A stretch of 64,000 nt of DNA from Pseudomonas sp. NFIX28 (lineage in GTDB: Bacteria; Pseudomonadota; Gammaproteobacteria; Pseudomonadales; Pseudomonadaceae): NCBI RefSeq assembly GCF_900107395.1, contig NZ_FNPW01000003.1, forward strand, positions 422,632 to 486,631, given 5' to 3'. This document shows positions 40,089 through 50,663 of this stretch, one piece after another; the stretch's first letter is position 1, and each line of letters starts with the position of its first letter. The notes beneath the pieces were generated by a model. It was given only the letters and a program-made list of their open reading frames with translations, was not told the DNA's origin and did no database searches. Position numbers and translations under genes: made by a program.

Positions 40089-40778
40089 CTAAGGCTTGCG
40101 AAACAACTCGCGACTGACCAACGGCCGACCACCCAGGTGCACCGCCAACGCCTGGCGCATCAGGCGCTTGGCCGCCGCCAGCGCGCCGGGGGCGCTCCAG
40201 TCGGCCTGCGCCATGGCCAGCAGCTCGCTGCCGTTGAACAGGCCAGGCTGCAACAGGTGAACCTGCTCCAGGCCAGCATCCACTTGCAGGCGATACATGC
40301 CCTGCGCCTCAATCGGTGCACCGTGGATATCCGTGTCCAGGGCGAAGCCATAGCCCAGGTCGTCCAGCAGGCGCCATTCGAAGGCACGCAGCAAGGGCTC
40401 GAGGGCACGGCCTTCGGCCAGGGCCAGCAAGGTCGCCGCATAGTGGTCGAAAATCGCCGGATGCGGATCTTCGGCAGGCAGCAGGCGGATCAGCAGTTCG
40501 TTGAGGTACAGGCCGCTGAACAGCGCCTCGCCGTTGAGCCAGGTGGAAGTGCCCGCGCTTTCCATGCGCCCGACGTTTTTCAGCTCGCCGCGCCCGCGAA
40601 ACTCCACTTCCAGCGGTACGAACGGTCGCGCCAAGGTCCCGGCCTTGCCCCGCGCGCCACGCAACACCGCGCGCAGCCGCCCTTGGGGCGTGAGGAAGTC
40701 CACCAACGCGCTGCTCTCGCGATAGGCGCGACTGTGCAGGACATAAGCGGGCTGGCCGATGGGAGCGTTACTGGACAT
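40089..40778 (-). CDS. recO: DNA repair protein RecO
   Basis: 229 aa. RecO anneals single strands and with RecR loads RecA on SSB-coated DNA. The N-terminal OB-fold (about 8-85: [34 protein letters not shown]) is followed by a helical domain; the gammaproteobacterial form lacks the four-cysteine zinc finger, and none is seen here. It lies 122 nt downstream of era, a wider gap than usual that holds a weak REP-like half at about 40843-40877. Confidence 0.95.
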   Translation of the reverse strand: MSSNAPIGQPAYVLHSRAYRESSALVDFLTPQGRLRAVLRGARGKAGTLARPFVPLEVEFRGRGELKNVGRMESAGTSTWLNGEALFSGLYLNELLIRLLPAEDPHPAIFDHYAATLLALAEGRALEPLLRAFEWRLLDDLGYGFALDTDIHGAPIEAQGMYRLQVDAGLEQVHLLQPGLFNGSELLAMAQADWSAPGALAAAKRLMRQALAVHLGGRPLVSRELFRKP

Positions 40779-40900
40779 AGGTGTCGGCGGATCTCAAGGC
40801 TTGAGAAAGTGACAGGTCCACGGGAAGGTTCGTTGAACCTTTATCGCCAGCGGCTCGCTCCCTACACATTGCAGGAACGAGGCGCCGGCGAGGGGCAGGA

Positions 40901-41803
40901 TTACAGGTCGCCGTAGCCCAGCGAACGCAGAGCGCGCTCGTCGTCGGACCAACCGCCTTTGACCTTGACCCACAAGTTGAGCATGACTTTGGAGTCGAAC
41001 AGCAGCTCCATGTCCTTGCGCGCTTCCATGCCGATGCGCTTGATGCGCTCGCCCTTGTCGCCAATGATGATTTTCTTCTGGCCATCACGTTCGACGAGGA
41101 TCAACGCATGAATATGCAGGGTTTTCCCCTGTTGCTTGAACTCTTCGATTTCCACGGTGATCTGGTAAGGCAGCTCGGCACCCAGCTGACGCATGATTTT
41201 CTCGCGCACCAGTTCGGCGGCGAGAAAACGGCTGCTGCGGTCGGTGATCTGGTCTTCCGGGAAGAAGTGATCGTTTTCCGGCAAGTGCTTGGCGATCAGG
41301 CCCTCCAGGGCCTCCAGGTTGTGGCCCTGCTGGGCCGACACCGGAACGATCTCGGCATTCGGCAACTGTTCCTGCAACCAGGTCAGGTGCGGCATCAGCT
41401 CGGCCTTGTCCTCGATGCGGTCGGTCTTGTTGATTGCCAGGATCACCGGGCCCTGCACGTACTGGACACGCTCCAGCACCAGCTGGTCTTCGTCGGTCCA
41501 CTTGGTGCGGTCAACGACAAAGATCACCACGTCGACGTCTTTCAAGGCCGCCGAAGCAGTCTTGTTCATGTAGCGGTTAAGGGCTTTCTCGTTGCTCTTG
41601 TGCATGCCGGGGGTGTCGACGTAGATCGCCTGGATGGCGCCTTCGGTCTTGATGCCGAGCATGTTGTGCCGAGTGGTTTGCGGCTTGCGCGAGGTGATGG
41701 CCAGCTTCTGTCCCAGGATATGGTTCAGCAGCGTGGACTTGCCCACGTTCGGACGGCCGACGATGGCAACATAGCCACAGCGTGTTGCGGTTGTATCAGT
41801 CAT
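40901..41803 (-). CDS. era: GTPase Era
   Basis: 300 aa. Era binds the 3' end of 16S rRNA and checks 30S maturation. The G domain has [18 protein letters not shown] and NKTD; the C-terminal KH domain holds [25 protein letters not shown] 41803 ([16 protein letters not shown]) is preferred over an ATG 24 nt upstream. The gene overlaps the rnc stop by 8 nt, which suits the known rnc-era translational coupling. Confidence 0.97.
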   Translation of the reverse strand: MTDTTATRCGYVAIVGRPNVGKSTLLNHILGQKLAITSRKPQTTRHNMLGIKTEGAIQAIYVDTPGMHKSNEKALNRYMNKTASAALKDVDVVIFVVDRTKWTDEDQLVLERVQYVQGPVILAINKTDRIEDKAELMPHLTWLQEQLPNAEIVPVSAQQGHNLEALEGLIAKHLPENDHFFPEDQITDRSSRFLAAELVREKIMRQLGAELPYQITVEIEEFKQQGKTLHIHALILVERDGQKKIIIGDKGERIKRIGMEARKDMELLFDSKVMLNLWVKVKGGWSDDERALRSLGYGDL

Positions 41804-42485
41804 GGCCATTCTCCACGCCCAGGGCAATCAGTGCTGCGGCGGCCGCTACCTGTTCGGCAATACGACGGCTCACGCCCTGACCTCGGCTTTTTTCGTTCAG
41901 TAGGGTGATTTCACATTCGACGAAGAACGTCCGGCAATGGGGCTCACCCTGGATATCCACCACTTCGTAGCGGGGCAGCTCACAGGCACGCGACTGCAGA
42001 AACTCCTGCAGGCGGGTCTTGGGGTCCTTGTTGGTGTCGACCAGCGTCAGGCTGTCGAACTCCGACGTCAGCCAGGACAACACACGCTCACGCGCGGTTT
42101 CCATGCCGGCATCCAGGTAGATCGCACCTATCAGCGCTTCCAGGGCATCGGCGAGGATCGACTCGCGGCGGAAACCACCGCTTTTCAACTCGCCGGAACC
42201 CAGGCGCAGGTATTCGCCCAGATCGAAGCCACGGGCCAGTACGGCCAGGGTTTCACCCTTTACCAGGCGCGCGCGCAGACGCGACAACTGGCCTTCGCGG
42301 GCCTGGGGAAAGCGCTCGAACAGCGCTTCGCCGGCGACGAAGTTGAGAATGGCATCACCCAGGAATTCCAGGCGTTCGTTGTTGCGCCCGGCAAAACTGC
42401 GGTGAGTGAGGGCCAGGACCATCAGTTCCTGGTCCTTGAAGGTATAACCGAGCTGACGCTCGAGACGGCTCAAAGAAACGCTCAC
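41796..42485 (-). CDS. rnc: Ribonuclease III
   Basis: 229 aa. RNase III cuts double-stranded RNA in rRNA processing and mRNA turnover. The catalytic signature [23 protein letters not shown] is complete, with later acidic residues in [14 protein letters not shown]. The dsRNA-binding domain (about 155-225) begins [11 protein letters not shown]. The GTG start at 42485 overlaps the stop of the DUF4845 relic (GTGA), so translation may have been coupled to the lost gene. No strong ribosome site is obvious before the GTG. Confidence 0.96.
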   Translation of the reverse strand: MSVSLSRLERQLGYTFKDQELMVLALTHRSFAGRNNERLEFLGDAILNFVAGEALFERFPQAREGQLSRLRARLVKGETLAVLARGFDLGEYLRLGSGELKSGGFRRESILADALEALIGAIYLDAGMETARERVLSWLTSEFDSLTLVDTNKDPKTRLQEFLQSRACELPRYEVVDIQGEPHCRTFFVECEITLLNEKSRGQGVSRRIAEQVAAAAALIALGVENGHD

Positions 42486-42682
42486 GGTTTACCCACGCTG
42501 AGTTCGTGGTTGAATTTCACCACCTTGGAGACGAGGCACGAAGTGCCTGTGGCAATTAACGCTGTGTTCAAATCCACATCCTGAATATCGTTGACTGCTG
42601 CTTCTGGTGACACCTGCGAGGCTGCCGTGCCTGGCCGGCCGGGTTCTACAAGATCCAGAAAAGCATTCGGCGCTGTATTCAA
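42482..42682 (-). pseudogene. Relic of the DUF4845 gene between lepB and rnc
   Basis: Pseudomonads usually have here a membrane protein of about 120-130 aa with the DUF4845 domain. Only about 66 codons are left. VNDIQDVDLNTAL matches the family's VNGI(R)DL(D/N)L..AL segment, and [13 protein letters not shown] matches its C-terminal VV(R/K)F(D/N).E end. Roughly 16 residues between them and the whole membrane-anchor N-terminus are missing. The only start is a TTG in a hairpin loop, and the frame follows lepB's own frame after its stop. The comparison with the family is from memory. Confidence 0.65.
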
Positions 42683-42689
42683 CAGCGCC
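42669..42689 (-). terminator. Hairpin directly after the lepB stop
   Basis: GGCGCTGT (42669-42676) pairs with ACAGCGCC (42682-42689), perfect 8 bp with a 5-nt loop. The T-run after it on the minus strand is poor (TGCTTTTC), so it could slow or protect the message rather than stop it; rnc-era need read-through or their own promoter. Confidence 0.5.
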
Positions 42690-42697
42690 GTGTGTGA

Positions 42698-43552
42698 TTA
42701 CTTGATCAGGCCAACCCGCGAGAAATTCGGCAGGTGGCTGAGTTTCGGTTCGGGCCAGCTCATCCAGACTGCAAAGGCCTTGCCGACGATATTCTTGTCG
42801 GGAACCATGCCCAGCAGGTTCTTGGGAATGCTCGGGTCATCCCAGTAGCGACTGTCGTTGGAGTTGTCGCGGTTGTCGCCCATCATGAAATAGTGCCCGG
42901 CAGGCACGGTCCACTGACGGTCGGGAGTGGCTCGGTAGCGGCTCATTTCCTTGCGGATCAGGTGCTCGGCGGCGCCGAGTTTTTCCTTGTAGAGCTCCGC
43001 GCTGCCCAGGGTGCCTGGCTCGGCGCCGACCAATTGTTCGGCGACCGACTGGCCGTTGACCAGCAGGCGCTTGTCGCTGGTGTAGCGCACTTCATCGCCC
43101 GGCAGGCCAACCACACGCTTGATGTAGTTGACGTTCGGGTCGCTCGGGTAGCGGAACACCATCACATCGCCGCGCTGCGGATCACCAATCTCGATGATTT
43201 TCTTGTCGATCACCGGCAGGCGGATCCCGTAAGAAAACTTGTTCACCAGGATGAAGTCGCCCACATCCAGGGTCGGCTTCATCGATCCCGAAGGAATCTG
43301 AAACGGTTCCACCAGGAATGAACGCAGCACCAGCACGATGAACAGCACCGGAAAGAACGATTTGCCGTACTCGACCAGCATCGGCTCCTTGTTCAGCTTC
43401 TCGATGACCAGCCCATCCGGCTGGCTGACGCTGCCCTCATAGTTGGTAATGGCGGCACGTCGACGCGGCGCCAGGAAAACCAGATCGAGCAACGCCAGCA
43501 AACCGCAGACGGCGACGGCGATGACCAGCAACAGCGGGAAATTTAGCGACAT
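42698..43552 (-). CDS. lepB: Signal peptidase I
   Basis: 284 aa inner-membrane serine protease that removes signal peptides. Two N-terminal membrane segments (about 5-23 and 62-80) precede the periplasmic catalytic domain. Ser90 lies in IPSGSMKPTL and the general-base Lys145 in VNYIKRVVGLPGDEV; GHYFMMGDNRDNSNDSRYWG-like box E is present (DSRYWDDPSIPK). It lies 5 nt after lepA in the operon. The end of the gene now abuts a hairpin and the DUF4845 relic. Confidence 0.97.
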   Translation of the reverse strand: MSLNFPLLLVIAVAVCGLLALLDLVFLAPRRRAAITNYEGSVSQPDGLVIEKLNKEPMLVEYGKSFFPVLFIVLVLRSFLVEPFQIPSGSMKPTLDVGDFILVNKFSYGIRLPVIDKKIIEIGDPQRGDVMVFRYPSDPNVNYIKRVVGLPGDEVRYTSDKRLLVNGQSVAEQLVGAEPGTLGSAELYKEKLGAAEHLIRKEMSRYRATPDRQWTVPAGHYFMMGDNRDNSNDSRYWDDPSIPKNLLGMVPDKNIVGKAFAVWMSWPEPKLSHLPNFSRVGLIK

Positions 43553-43557
43553 AGGAC

Positions 43558-45357
43558 CTAACTATCCAACCTGAGCACAGCAAGGAAGGCTTCTTGTGGA
43601 ATTTCCACGTTGCCCACTTGCTTCATGCGTTTCTTACCGGCCTTCTGCTTTTCCAACAGCTTGCGCTTACGGCTAACGTCACCACCGTAGCATTTGGCCA
43701 GTACGTTCTTTCTGAGCGCCTTGACGGTTGTCCGCGCCACAATCTGCCCGCCAATGGCGGCCTGGATTGCCACGTCGAACATCTGCCGAGGAATCAGTTC
43801 CTTCATCTTCTCGGTCAACGCACGCCCTTTGTAGTGCGCGTTGTCACGGTGCACGATCAATGCCAGGGCGTCGACTTTCTCACCGTTGATCAGCACATCC
43901 AGCTTGACCAGATTAGCCGATTGGTAACGATCGAAATGATAATCCAGCGAAGCATAGCCACGACTGGTGGATTTGAGGCGGTCGAAGAAGTCCAGGACCA
44001 CTTCGTTCATCGGCAGGTCGTAGGTCACCTGGACCTGGCTGCCAAGGAACAGCATGTCGTGCTGCACGCCACGCTTCTCGATGCACAGGGTAATGACGTT
44101 ACCCAGGTGCTCTTGCGGCACAAGAATATTCGCCCGCACGATCGGCTCGCGCATGTCTTCGATGGCCGACAGATCCGGCAACTTCGATGGGTTATCGACG
44201 TAGATCGTCTCACCGTTCTTCAGTTGCAGCTCGAAAATCACCGTCGGCGCCGTGGTGATCAGGTCCAGGTCGTATTCGCGCTCCAGGCGCTCCTGGATGA
44301 TTTCCATGTGCAGCATGCCGAGGAAGCCGCAACGGAAGCCGAAGCCCAGTGCGTCGGAGCTTTCCGGGGTGTATTGCAGCGACGAGTCGTTCAGCGTGAG
44401 CTTTTGCAGGGCTTCGCGGAAGTCTTCGAAGTCGTCGGAACTGACCGGGAACAGGCCAGCATAGACCTGCGGCTGAATGCGCTTGAAGCCAGGCAGCACT
44501 TCGACATCGGGGGTCGAACTCAGGGTCAGGGTGTCACCGACCGGCGCACCATGAATGTCCTTGATACCGGCGATGATGAAGCCTACTTCACCGGCCTTCA
44601 GGTCAGCGGTAGCGGTGTGTTTCGGGTTGAATACACCGACGCTGTCCACCAGATGGATCTTGCCGGTGGACTTCACCAGGATCTTGTCACCCTTCTTCAC
44701 GCGGCCATGGCGCACGCGAACCAGGGACACGACGCCCAGGTAATTGTCGAACCAGGAGTCGATGATCAACGCTTGCAGCGGATCCTCGATGTTGCCGGTC
44801 GGCGCAGGAATGGTGGTGACCAGGCGCTCCAGCACCTCGTCGACACCCAGGCCGGTCTTGGCGCTGCAGGTCACGGCGTCGGTAGCATCGATACCGATGA
44901 TCTTCTCGATCTCTTCCTTGACCCGATCCGGATCGGCCTGCGGCAGGTCGATCTTGTTCAGCACCGGCATGACTTCCAGGCCTTGCTCGATGGCGGTGTA
45001 GCAGTTGGCGACCGACTGCGCTTCCACGCCCTGGCCGGCGTCGACCACCAGCAGGGCACCTTCACAGGCAGCCAGCGACCGGCTGACTTCGTAGGTGAAG
45101 TCCACGTGGCCTGGGGTGTCGATGAAGTTCAGCTGGTAGTTGATACCGTCGCGGGCTTTGTAATAGAGGGTAACGCTGTGGGCCTTGATGGTGATCCCGC
45201 GTTCACGCTCAAGGTCCATGGAGTCCAGAACCTGGGCTTCCATTTCGCGCTCGGCCAGGCCGCCGCACATCTGGATGAAGCGATCGGCCAGAGTCGACTT
45301 GCCATGGTCAATGTGGGCGATGATGGAGAAATTGCGGATATGACTCAAATCACTCAC
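43558..45357 (-). CDS. lepA: Elongation factor 4 (LepA)
   Basis: 599 aa translational GTPase that acts on stalled or maturing ribosomes. The G domain has [23 protein letters not shown] and NKIDLPQAD. Domains II, III and V and the LepA-specific C-terminus ending [32 protein letters not shown] are complete. The start is a GTG ([13 protein letters not shown]). It is the first gene of its operon here. In P. aeruginosa and P. putida, mucD precedes it; in this window lptG/lptF do. Confidence 0.97.
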   Translation of the reverse strand: MSDLSHIRNFSIIAHIDHGKSTLADRFIQMCGGLAEREMEAQVLDSMDLERERGITIKAHSVTLYYKARDGINYQLNFIDTPGHVDFTYEVSRSLAACEGALLVVDAGQGVEAQSVANCYTAIEQGLEVMPVLNKIDLPQADPDRVKEEIEKIIGIDATDAVTCSAKTGLGVDEVLERLVTTIPAPTGNIEDPLQALIIDSWFDNYLGVVSLVRVRHGRVKKGDKILVKSTGKIHLVDSVGVFNPKHTATADLKAGEVGFIIAGIKDIHGAPVGDTLTLSSTPDVEVLPGFKRIQPQVYAGLFPVSSDDFEDFREALQKLTLNDSSLQYTPESSDALGFGFRCGFLGMLHMEIIQERLEREYDLDLITTAPTVIFELQLKNGETIYVDNPSKLPDLSAIEDMREPIVRANILVPQEHLGNVITLCIEKRGVQHDMLFLGSQVQVTYDLPMNEVVLDFFDRLKSTSRGYASLDYHFDRYQSANLVKLDVLINGEKVDALALIVHRDNAHYKGRALTEKMKELIPRQMFDVAIQAAIGGQIVARTTVKALRKNVLAKCYGGDVSRKRKLLEKQKAGKKRMKQVGNVEIPQEAFLAVLRLDS

Positions 45358-45409
45358 GGGTCAACACTCAAAAAGGCTGCAGGCATAGCCCGCCGAAAAA
45401 TAGCCGGGA

Positions 45410-45439
45410 ATTGTACCTGATAGACGACGCAAGCGTCAC
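45410..45439 (-). promoter_or_regulatory. Putative sigma70 promoter of the lepA operon
   Basis: On the minus strand GTGACG (45434-45439), an 18-nt spacer and TACAAT (45410-45415), about 50 nt before the lepA start. With the lptG terminator upstream it lets the lepA-pdxJ genes be read independently. Confidence 0.5.
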
Positions 45440-45467
45440 GTTCGCCTGTCAGTGGCGCCTAAACGCA

Positions 45468-45497
45468 AAACGCCCCGGTCTTTCGACAGGGGCGTTT
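45468..45497 (-). terminator. Terminator after lptG
   Basis: Stem AAACGCCCC (45468-45476) and GGGGCGTTT (45489-45497), 9 bp perfect with a 12-nt loop; T-rich flanks (TTTTGCGTTTA) follow on the minus strand. It separates lptF-lptG from lepA. Confidence 0.8.
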
Positions 45498-45525
45498 CTC
45501 ATACGGGCGGCGTCGTTGGCGCCTG

Positions 45526-46587
45526 TCAGCCGGCCCGACGCAGCAGCCAGAACCCGGCCAGCGCACAGAAAGCGGCCGGCACCAGCACCGCGAACAGCGG
45601 CGAGAAGCCGAATACCAGGCTCGATGGGCCCAGCAGGTCCTGGGCGATGCGGAAGGTGAACCCTACCAGCACGCCAGTGAACACCCGCTGGCCGAGCGTC
45701 ACGGAACGCAACGGACCAAAAATGAACGAGATCGCCATCAATACCAGGGCTGCGGTGACCAGCGGCTGCAGCACCTTGACCCAGAACGCCAGCCAGTAGC
45801 GACCGTTGTTCAGGCCCTGATCGGCCAGGTAATGGATGTATCCCCACAGGCCGCTGATCGACAACGATTCCGGCGCCATCACCACCGTGCTCAGCAATTG
45901 CGGGCTCAACGCCACATCCCAACGCTCTTGAGGGCTGCTGACGACTTCGGTGTGGCCTTCGCGGAAATAGGTGGTGGTCACGTCGCTCAGCTGCCAGAAG
46001 TTCTCTTCGAAGCGAGCCTGGCGGGCAAAGCTCGAGGACAGCATGTGTCGCTGATCGTCGAAGCGATAACGGGTCACGCCATACAGCAAACCGTTGGGTT
46101 GCACGGCGTTGATGTGGATGAATTCCTCACCCTGGCGGTGCCACAGGCCGCGCTTGGAGCTTTGCGCGTCGCCCGAACCCTGGGCCAGCGCACGGCTGGC
46201 CTGCGCCTGGCTTTCAGTGGCCGGAGCGACGTATTCGCCAATCAGCACGCCGGCCACCATCAGGAACAGCATCGGCTTCATGACCGCCCAGACGATCCGC
46301 CCGACGGACACGCCGGCGGCCCGCATGATGGTCAGCTCACTGTTGCTGGCCAGGCTGCCCAGGCCGATCAGGCAGCCAATCAGGGCCGCCATCGGCAGCA
46401 TTTCGTAGAGCCGGCGAGGCGCCGTCATGACCACGAAGCTCAGCACGTCCATCACGGTGTAGCTGTCGCTGACGCTACCCATCTCGTCGATGAAGGCAAA
46501 CAGCGACGCCAGGCCGAGAATGATCCCCAATACCGCCAGGATGGCCAGCAGGACACTGTTACCGATGTAGCGATCGAGCTTAACCAC
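45526..46587 (-). CDS. lptG: LPS export ABC transporter permease LptG
   Basis: 353 aa. With LptF and the LptB ATPase it extracts lipopolysaccharide from the inner membrane and pushes it to LptC. Three N-terminal membrane segments, a periplasmic beta-jellyroll (about 135-270) and three C-terminal segments are visible. It starts at a GTG (MVKLDRYIGNSVL) with a very strong AGGAGG 5 nt upstream, and overlaps the lptF stop by 8 nt. A terminator follows. Confidence 0.96.
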   Translation of the reverse strand: MVKLDRYIGNSVLLAILAVLGIILGLASLFAFIDEMGSVSDSYTVMDVLSFVVMTAPRRLYEMLPMAALIGCLIGLGSLASNSELTIMRAAGVSVGRIVWAVMKPMLFLMVAGVLIGEYVAPATESQAQASRALAQGSGDAQSSKRGLWHRQGEEFIHINAVQPNGLLYGVTRYRFDDQRHMLSSSFARQARFEENFWQLSDVTTTYFREGHTEVVSSPQERWDVALSPQLLSTVVMAPESLSISGLWGYIHYLADQGLNNGRYWLAFWVKVLQPLVTAALVLMAISFIFGPLRSVTLGQRVFTGVLVGFTFRIAQDLLGPSSLVFGFSPLFAVLVPAAFCALAGFWLLRRAG

Positions 46588-47707
46588 GAGCCACCTCCTT
46601 CATGCTGCGGCGGCTCGCCAGCTTCAGACGCAAAGGCTCCCAGTACAGCAATCCGAGGCCAATCAATAGGAATATTCCGTGCACCCACCACAGGCCCAGC
46701 GATTGCGGCAGCTTGCCTTTCTCCAGCGAGCCACGGGCCGCGATCAGGATGGTCAGGTACGCCATATAAAGAAGAATCGCCGGCAACAGCTTGAGGAAGC
46801 GGCCCTGCCGTGGGTTCACCCGGGACAGCGGCACCGCCATCAGGGTCACGATGAACACCAGCAGCGGCAGGGAAAGACGCCATTGCAGCTCGGCATTGGC
46901 GCGCATGTCCTGGCTGCCGATCAGATCGCGGGTTGGCATGGCGTCGCGATCCGTGACCTCGTCGCTGACGTCCGGCTTGGCCAGCAATACGCCATAGGTG
47001 TCGTACTTGATGATCCGGTAATCGGCCTGGCCCGGATTACCGTCGTAGCGATAACCGTTTTCCAGAATCAGATAGCGGTTGCCGTCAGGACGAATGTCCT
47101 GGTGCCCCTTCTCCGCCACCAACACCGAAATACCCTGGTCCTTCTTGTCCTTGCTCTGGCGTTTTTCCGAAATGAACACGCCGCCCAGGTTGGCGCGGTC
47201 ATCGGACAAATGCTCGGTATAGGTAACCCGCGTACCGTCGTTGAGCGCCTGGAAACGCCCCGGCACCAGGGTGTCGAACTCGGTCATGGCGTCCTGCTTG
47301 TTCAGCAGCAACTGGAACTGATTGGCCCCCTGCGGCGCCAGGCTCAGGCTCAGCCACGCCACCAGCAGCGCCACCAGCGCAGCCGGGATCATGGTCATGC
47401 CCAGCAGGCGCTGCTGGCTCATGCCGGTAGCCGAGAGCACGGTCATTTCGCTTTCGAGGTACAGGCGGCCGTAGGCCAGGAGAATGCCGAGGAACAACCC
47501 CAGCGGCAGGATCAGTTGCAAAAAGCCCGGCAGGCGAAAGCCCATGATCAAGAACAGCGAGCCCGGGTCCAATGCGCCCGAGGCCGCTTGCGCGAGGTAT
47601 TTGACGAAACGTCCGCTCATGATGATGACCAGCAGAACGGCACTCACGGCGCTCAGGGTCAGCAAGACTTCACGGGATAGATAACGGAAGACGATCAAAC
47701 CAGACAC
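46580..47707 (-). CDS. lptF: LPS export ABC transporter permease LptF
   Basis: 375 aa, partner of LptG in the LptB2FGC exporter. Membrane segments at about 12-35, 50-75 and 100-120, a periplasmic jellyroll domain and three C-terminal segments (YMAYLTILIAARGSLEKG) are visible. The start codon is a GTG (MSGLIVFRYLSREVLLTLSAV). It is the first gene of lptF-lptG and is divergent from pepA, the standard gammaproteobacterial order. Confidence 0.96.
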   Translation of the reverse strand: MSGLIVFRYLSREVLLTLSAVSAVLLVIIMSGRFVKYLAQAASGALDPGSLFLIMGFRLPGFLQLILPLGLFLGILLAYGRLYLESEMTVLSATGMSQQRLLGMTMIPAALVALLVAWLSLSLAPQGANQFQLLLNKQDAMTEFDTLVPGRFQALNDGTRVTYTEHLSDDRANLGGVFISEKRQSKDKKDQGISVLVAEKGHQDIRPDGNRYLILENGYRYDGNPGQADYRIIKYDTYGVLLAKPDVSDEVTDRDAMPTRDLIGSQDMRANAELQWRLSLPLLVFIVTLMAVPLSRVNPRQGRFLKLLPAILLYMAYLTILIAARGSLEKGKLPQSLGLWWVHGIFLLIGLGLLYWEPLRLKLASRRSMKEVARG

Positions 47708-49501
<1,794 letters not shown>

Positions 49502-49561
49502 AACCTATGACCTCGGGGTGCGCCGCCCACACGCGGCGCACTCCCGAGTCCAGGAACCGCA

Positions 49562-49990
49562 ATGACCAAAGTCGACTTCTATATTCTTCCCAGCGCGGAT
49601 CCTTCGGCGCGTCTGGACTTCGCCTGCAAGCTCACCGACAAAGCCTGGCGCATGGGACACCGCATCTACCTGCATTGCAGCGACGCGGCCCAGCGCGATG
49701 AGCTCGATGCCCGCCTGTGGCGCTTCAAGGGCGAAACCTTCGTCCCGCACGGCCCTGCCGAAAGCGAGCCGGATGGCGTGATCGTTCTCGGCCTGGGCGA
49801 TGATCCCGGCGAGCACCATGACCTGCTGGTCAACCTGGACCTGAAAGTCCCGGCCTTTGCCCAGCGCTTTGCGCGCATTGCCGAAGTGGTGGTGGAAGAC
49901 CCGACTATTCGTCAGGCTGCTCGCGAGAGTTTCCGTTTCTACCGCGAACAGGGATATCCTCTGCAAGATCACCGTTTACAGCGACTCTGA
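49562..49990 (+). CDS. holC: DNA polymerase III subunit chi
   Basis: 142 aa. Chi links the clamp loader (through psi) to SSB. The family start MTKVDFYILPSADPSARLDFACKLTDKAWRMGHRIYLHCSD and the basic SSB-contact end HHDLLVNLDLKVPAFAQRFARIAEVV are present. It lies in the conserved pepA-holC-valS order. The next gene starts 8 nt after its stop. Confidence 0.95.
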   Translation: MTKVDFYILPSADPSARLDFACKLTDKAWRMGHRIYLHCSDAAQRDELDARLWRFKGETFVPHGPAESEPDGVIVLGLGDDPGEHHDLLVNLDLKVPAFAQRFARIAEVVVEDPTIRQAARESFRFYREQGYPLQDHRLQRL

Positions 49991-49997
49991 GCCATCG

Positions 49998-50447
49998 ATG
50001 GACACTCCCAAACCGCTGCAAAAGTCCGCGCACCTGCTGGATGACCTCGAGTCCATCCGCCAACTGCTCGGCGATGACAACCTGCAACCTCCGCTGCTGA
50101 CCGAGACCGTCGACGGCGAAGTGCAAATTCCACTGCTGTTCGACATGGTCGGCGGCAAACCTGCCACCGCCCCCCGCGAAGAGGCACCGGCAGAACCGCA
50201 CTCCGCCCCCGCGCCCGTGGCCCAGCCGCAACCTGCTCCCGTGGCTGCCGCTCCAGCCGTCGCGCCGGCACCGGCGCCCGCGCCGAAAAGCCAGGATGCC
50301 CTGCTGCACCTGGACAGCGAACTGCGCGCCGCCGCGCAACTGATCATGCAGGACGTGATCGACGACTTCGCCCCGCACATCGAAACCGAAATCAAGCGCC
50401 GCCTCGATGCACGAATGGATCGCTTGCTGAGCCAGTACGACGCCTGA
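49998..50447 (+). CDS. Small Pro/Ala-rich linker protein of unknown function between holC and valS
   Basis: 149 aa. The N-terminal 55 residues (MDTPKPLQKSAHLLDDLESIRQLLG..) are hydrophilic and probably helical. A Pro/Ala-rich low-complexity tract covers about 55-98 (repeats of PAPV, APAP). The C-terminal 50 residues form an amphipathic helix pair (DSELRAAAQLIMQDVIDDFAPHIETEIKRRLDARMDRLL). I recognise no domain. Such genes are found between holC and valS in other pseudomonads, as I recall. Tight spacing after holC suggests co-expression; any link with the replisome is speculation. Confidence 0.75.
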   Translation: MDTPKPLQKSAHLLDDLESIRQLLGDDNLQPPLLTETVDGEVQIPLLFDMVGGKPATAPREEAPAEPHSAPAPVAQPQPAPVAAAPAVAPAPAPAPKSQDALLHLDSELRAAAQLIMQDVIDDFAPHIETEIKRRLDARMDRLLSQYDA

Positions 50448-50663
50448 CCCCCACCTTATTTAGCGAACAAACCTCGCAGCCACAGGCCACCAGGCGTCCG
50501 TGGCAGCGAGGCTTGGTCGCGACGACGCCTGGCAACAGGCAGAAATCCCCGCTCATTGGGCAATTTTCGCCCTCCCGCTGTCAGCCCGCTCTACGCGCAT
50601 CGGCTCATCCCCGCTATACTTCCCGGCTTTTCCTGAATAAATGCCAATAGGGTCCCGCCGCGC
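50448..50663. promoter_or_regulatory. valS upstream region
   Basis: 216 nt without a gene. A weak REP-like trace (GCGAGGCTTGGTCGCGAC) lies near 50505. TATACT at about 50615-50620 is a likely -10 for valS. No T-box or other aminoacyl-tRNA leader was recognised. Confidence 0.4.

Noticed and set aside
40843..40877. REP-like traces between recO and era
   Set aside because: The arms pair poorly and the core is broken, so I do not count it as an element.
45449..45922. Alternative frame across the lptG 3' end and terminator
   Set aside because: It runs through the lptG terminator and is Gly/Arg/Ala-rich; lptG explains the region fully.
50493..50537. REP-like half GCGAGGCTTGGTCGCGAC before valS
   Set aside because: No inverted partner and a poor core match; probably a decayed copy or chance.
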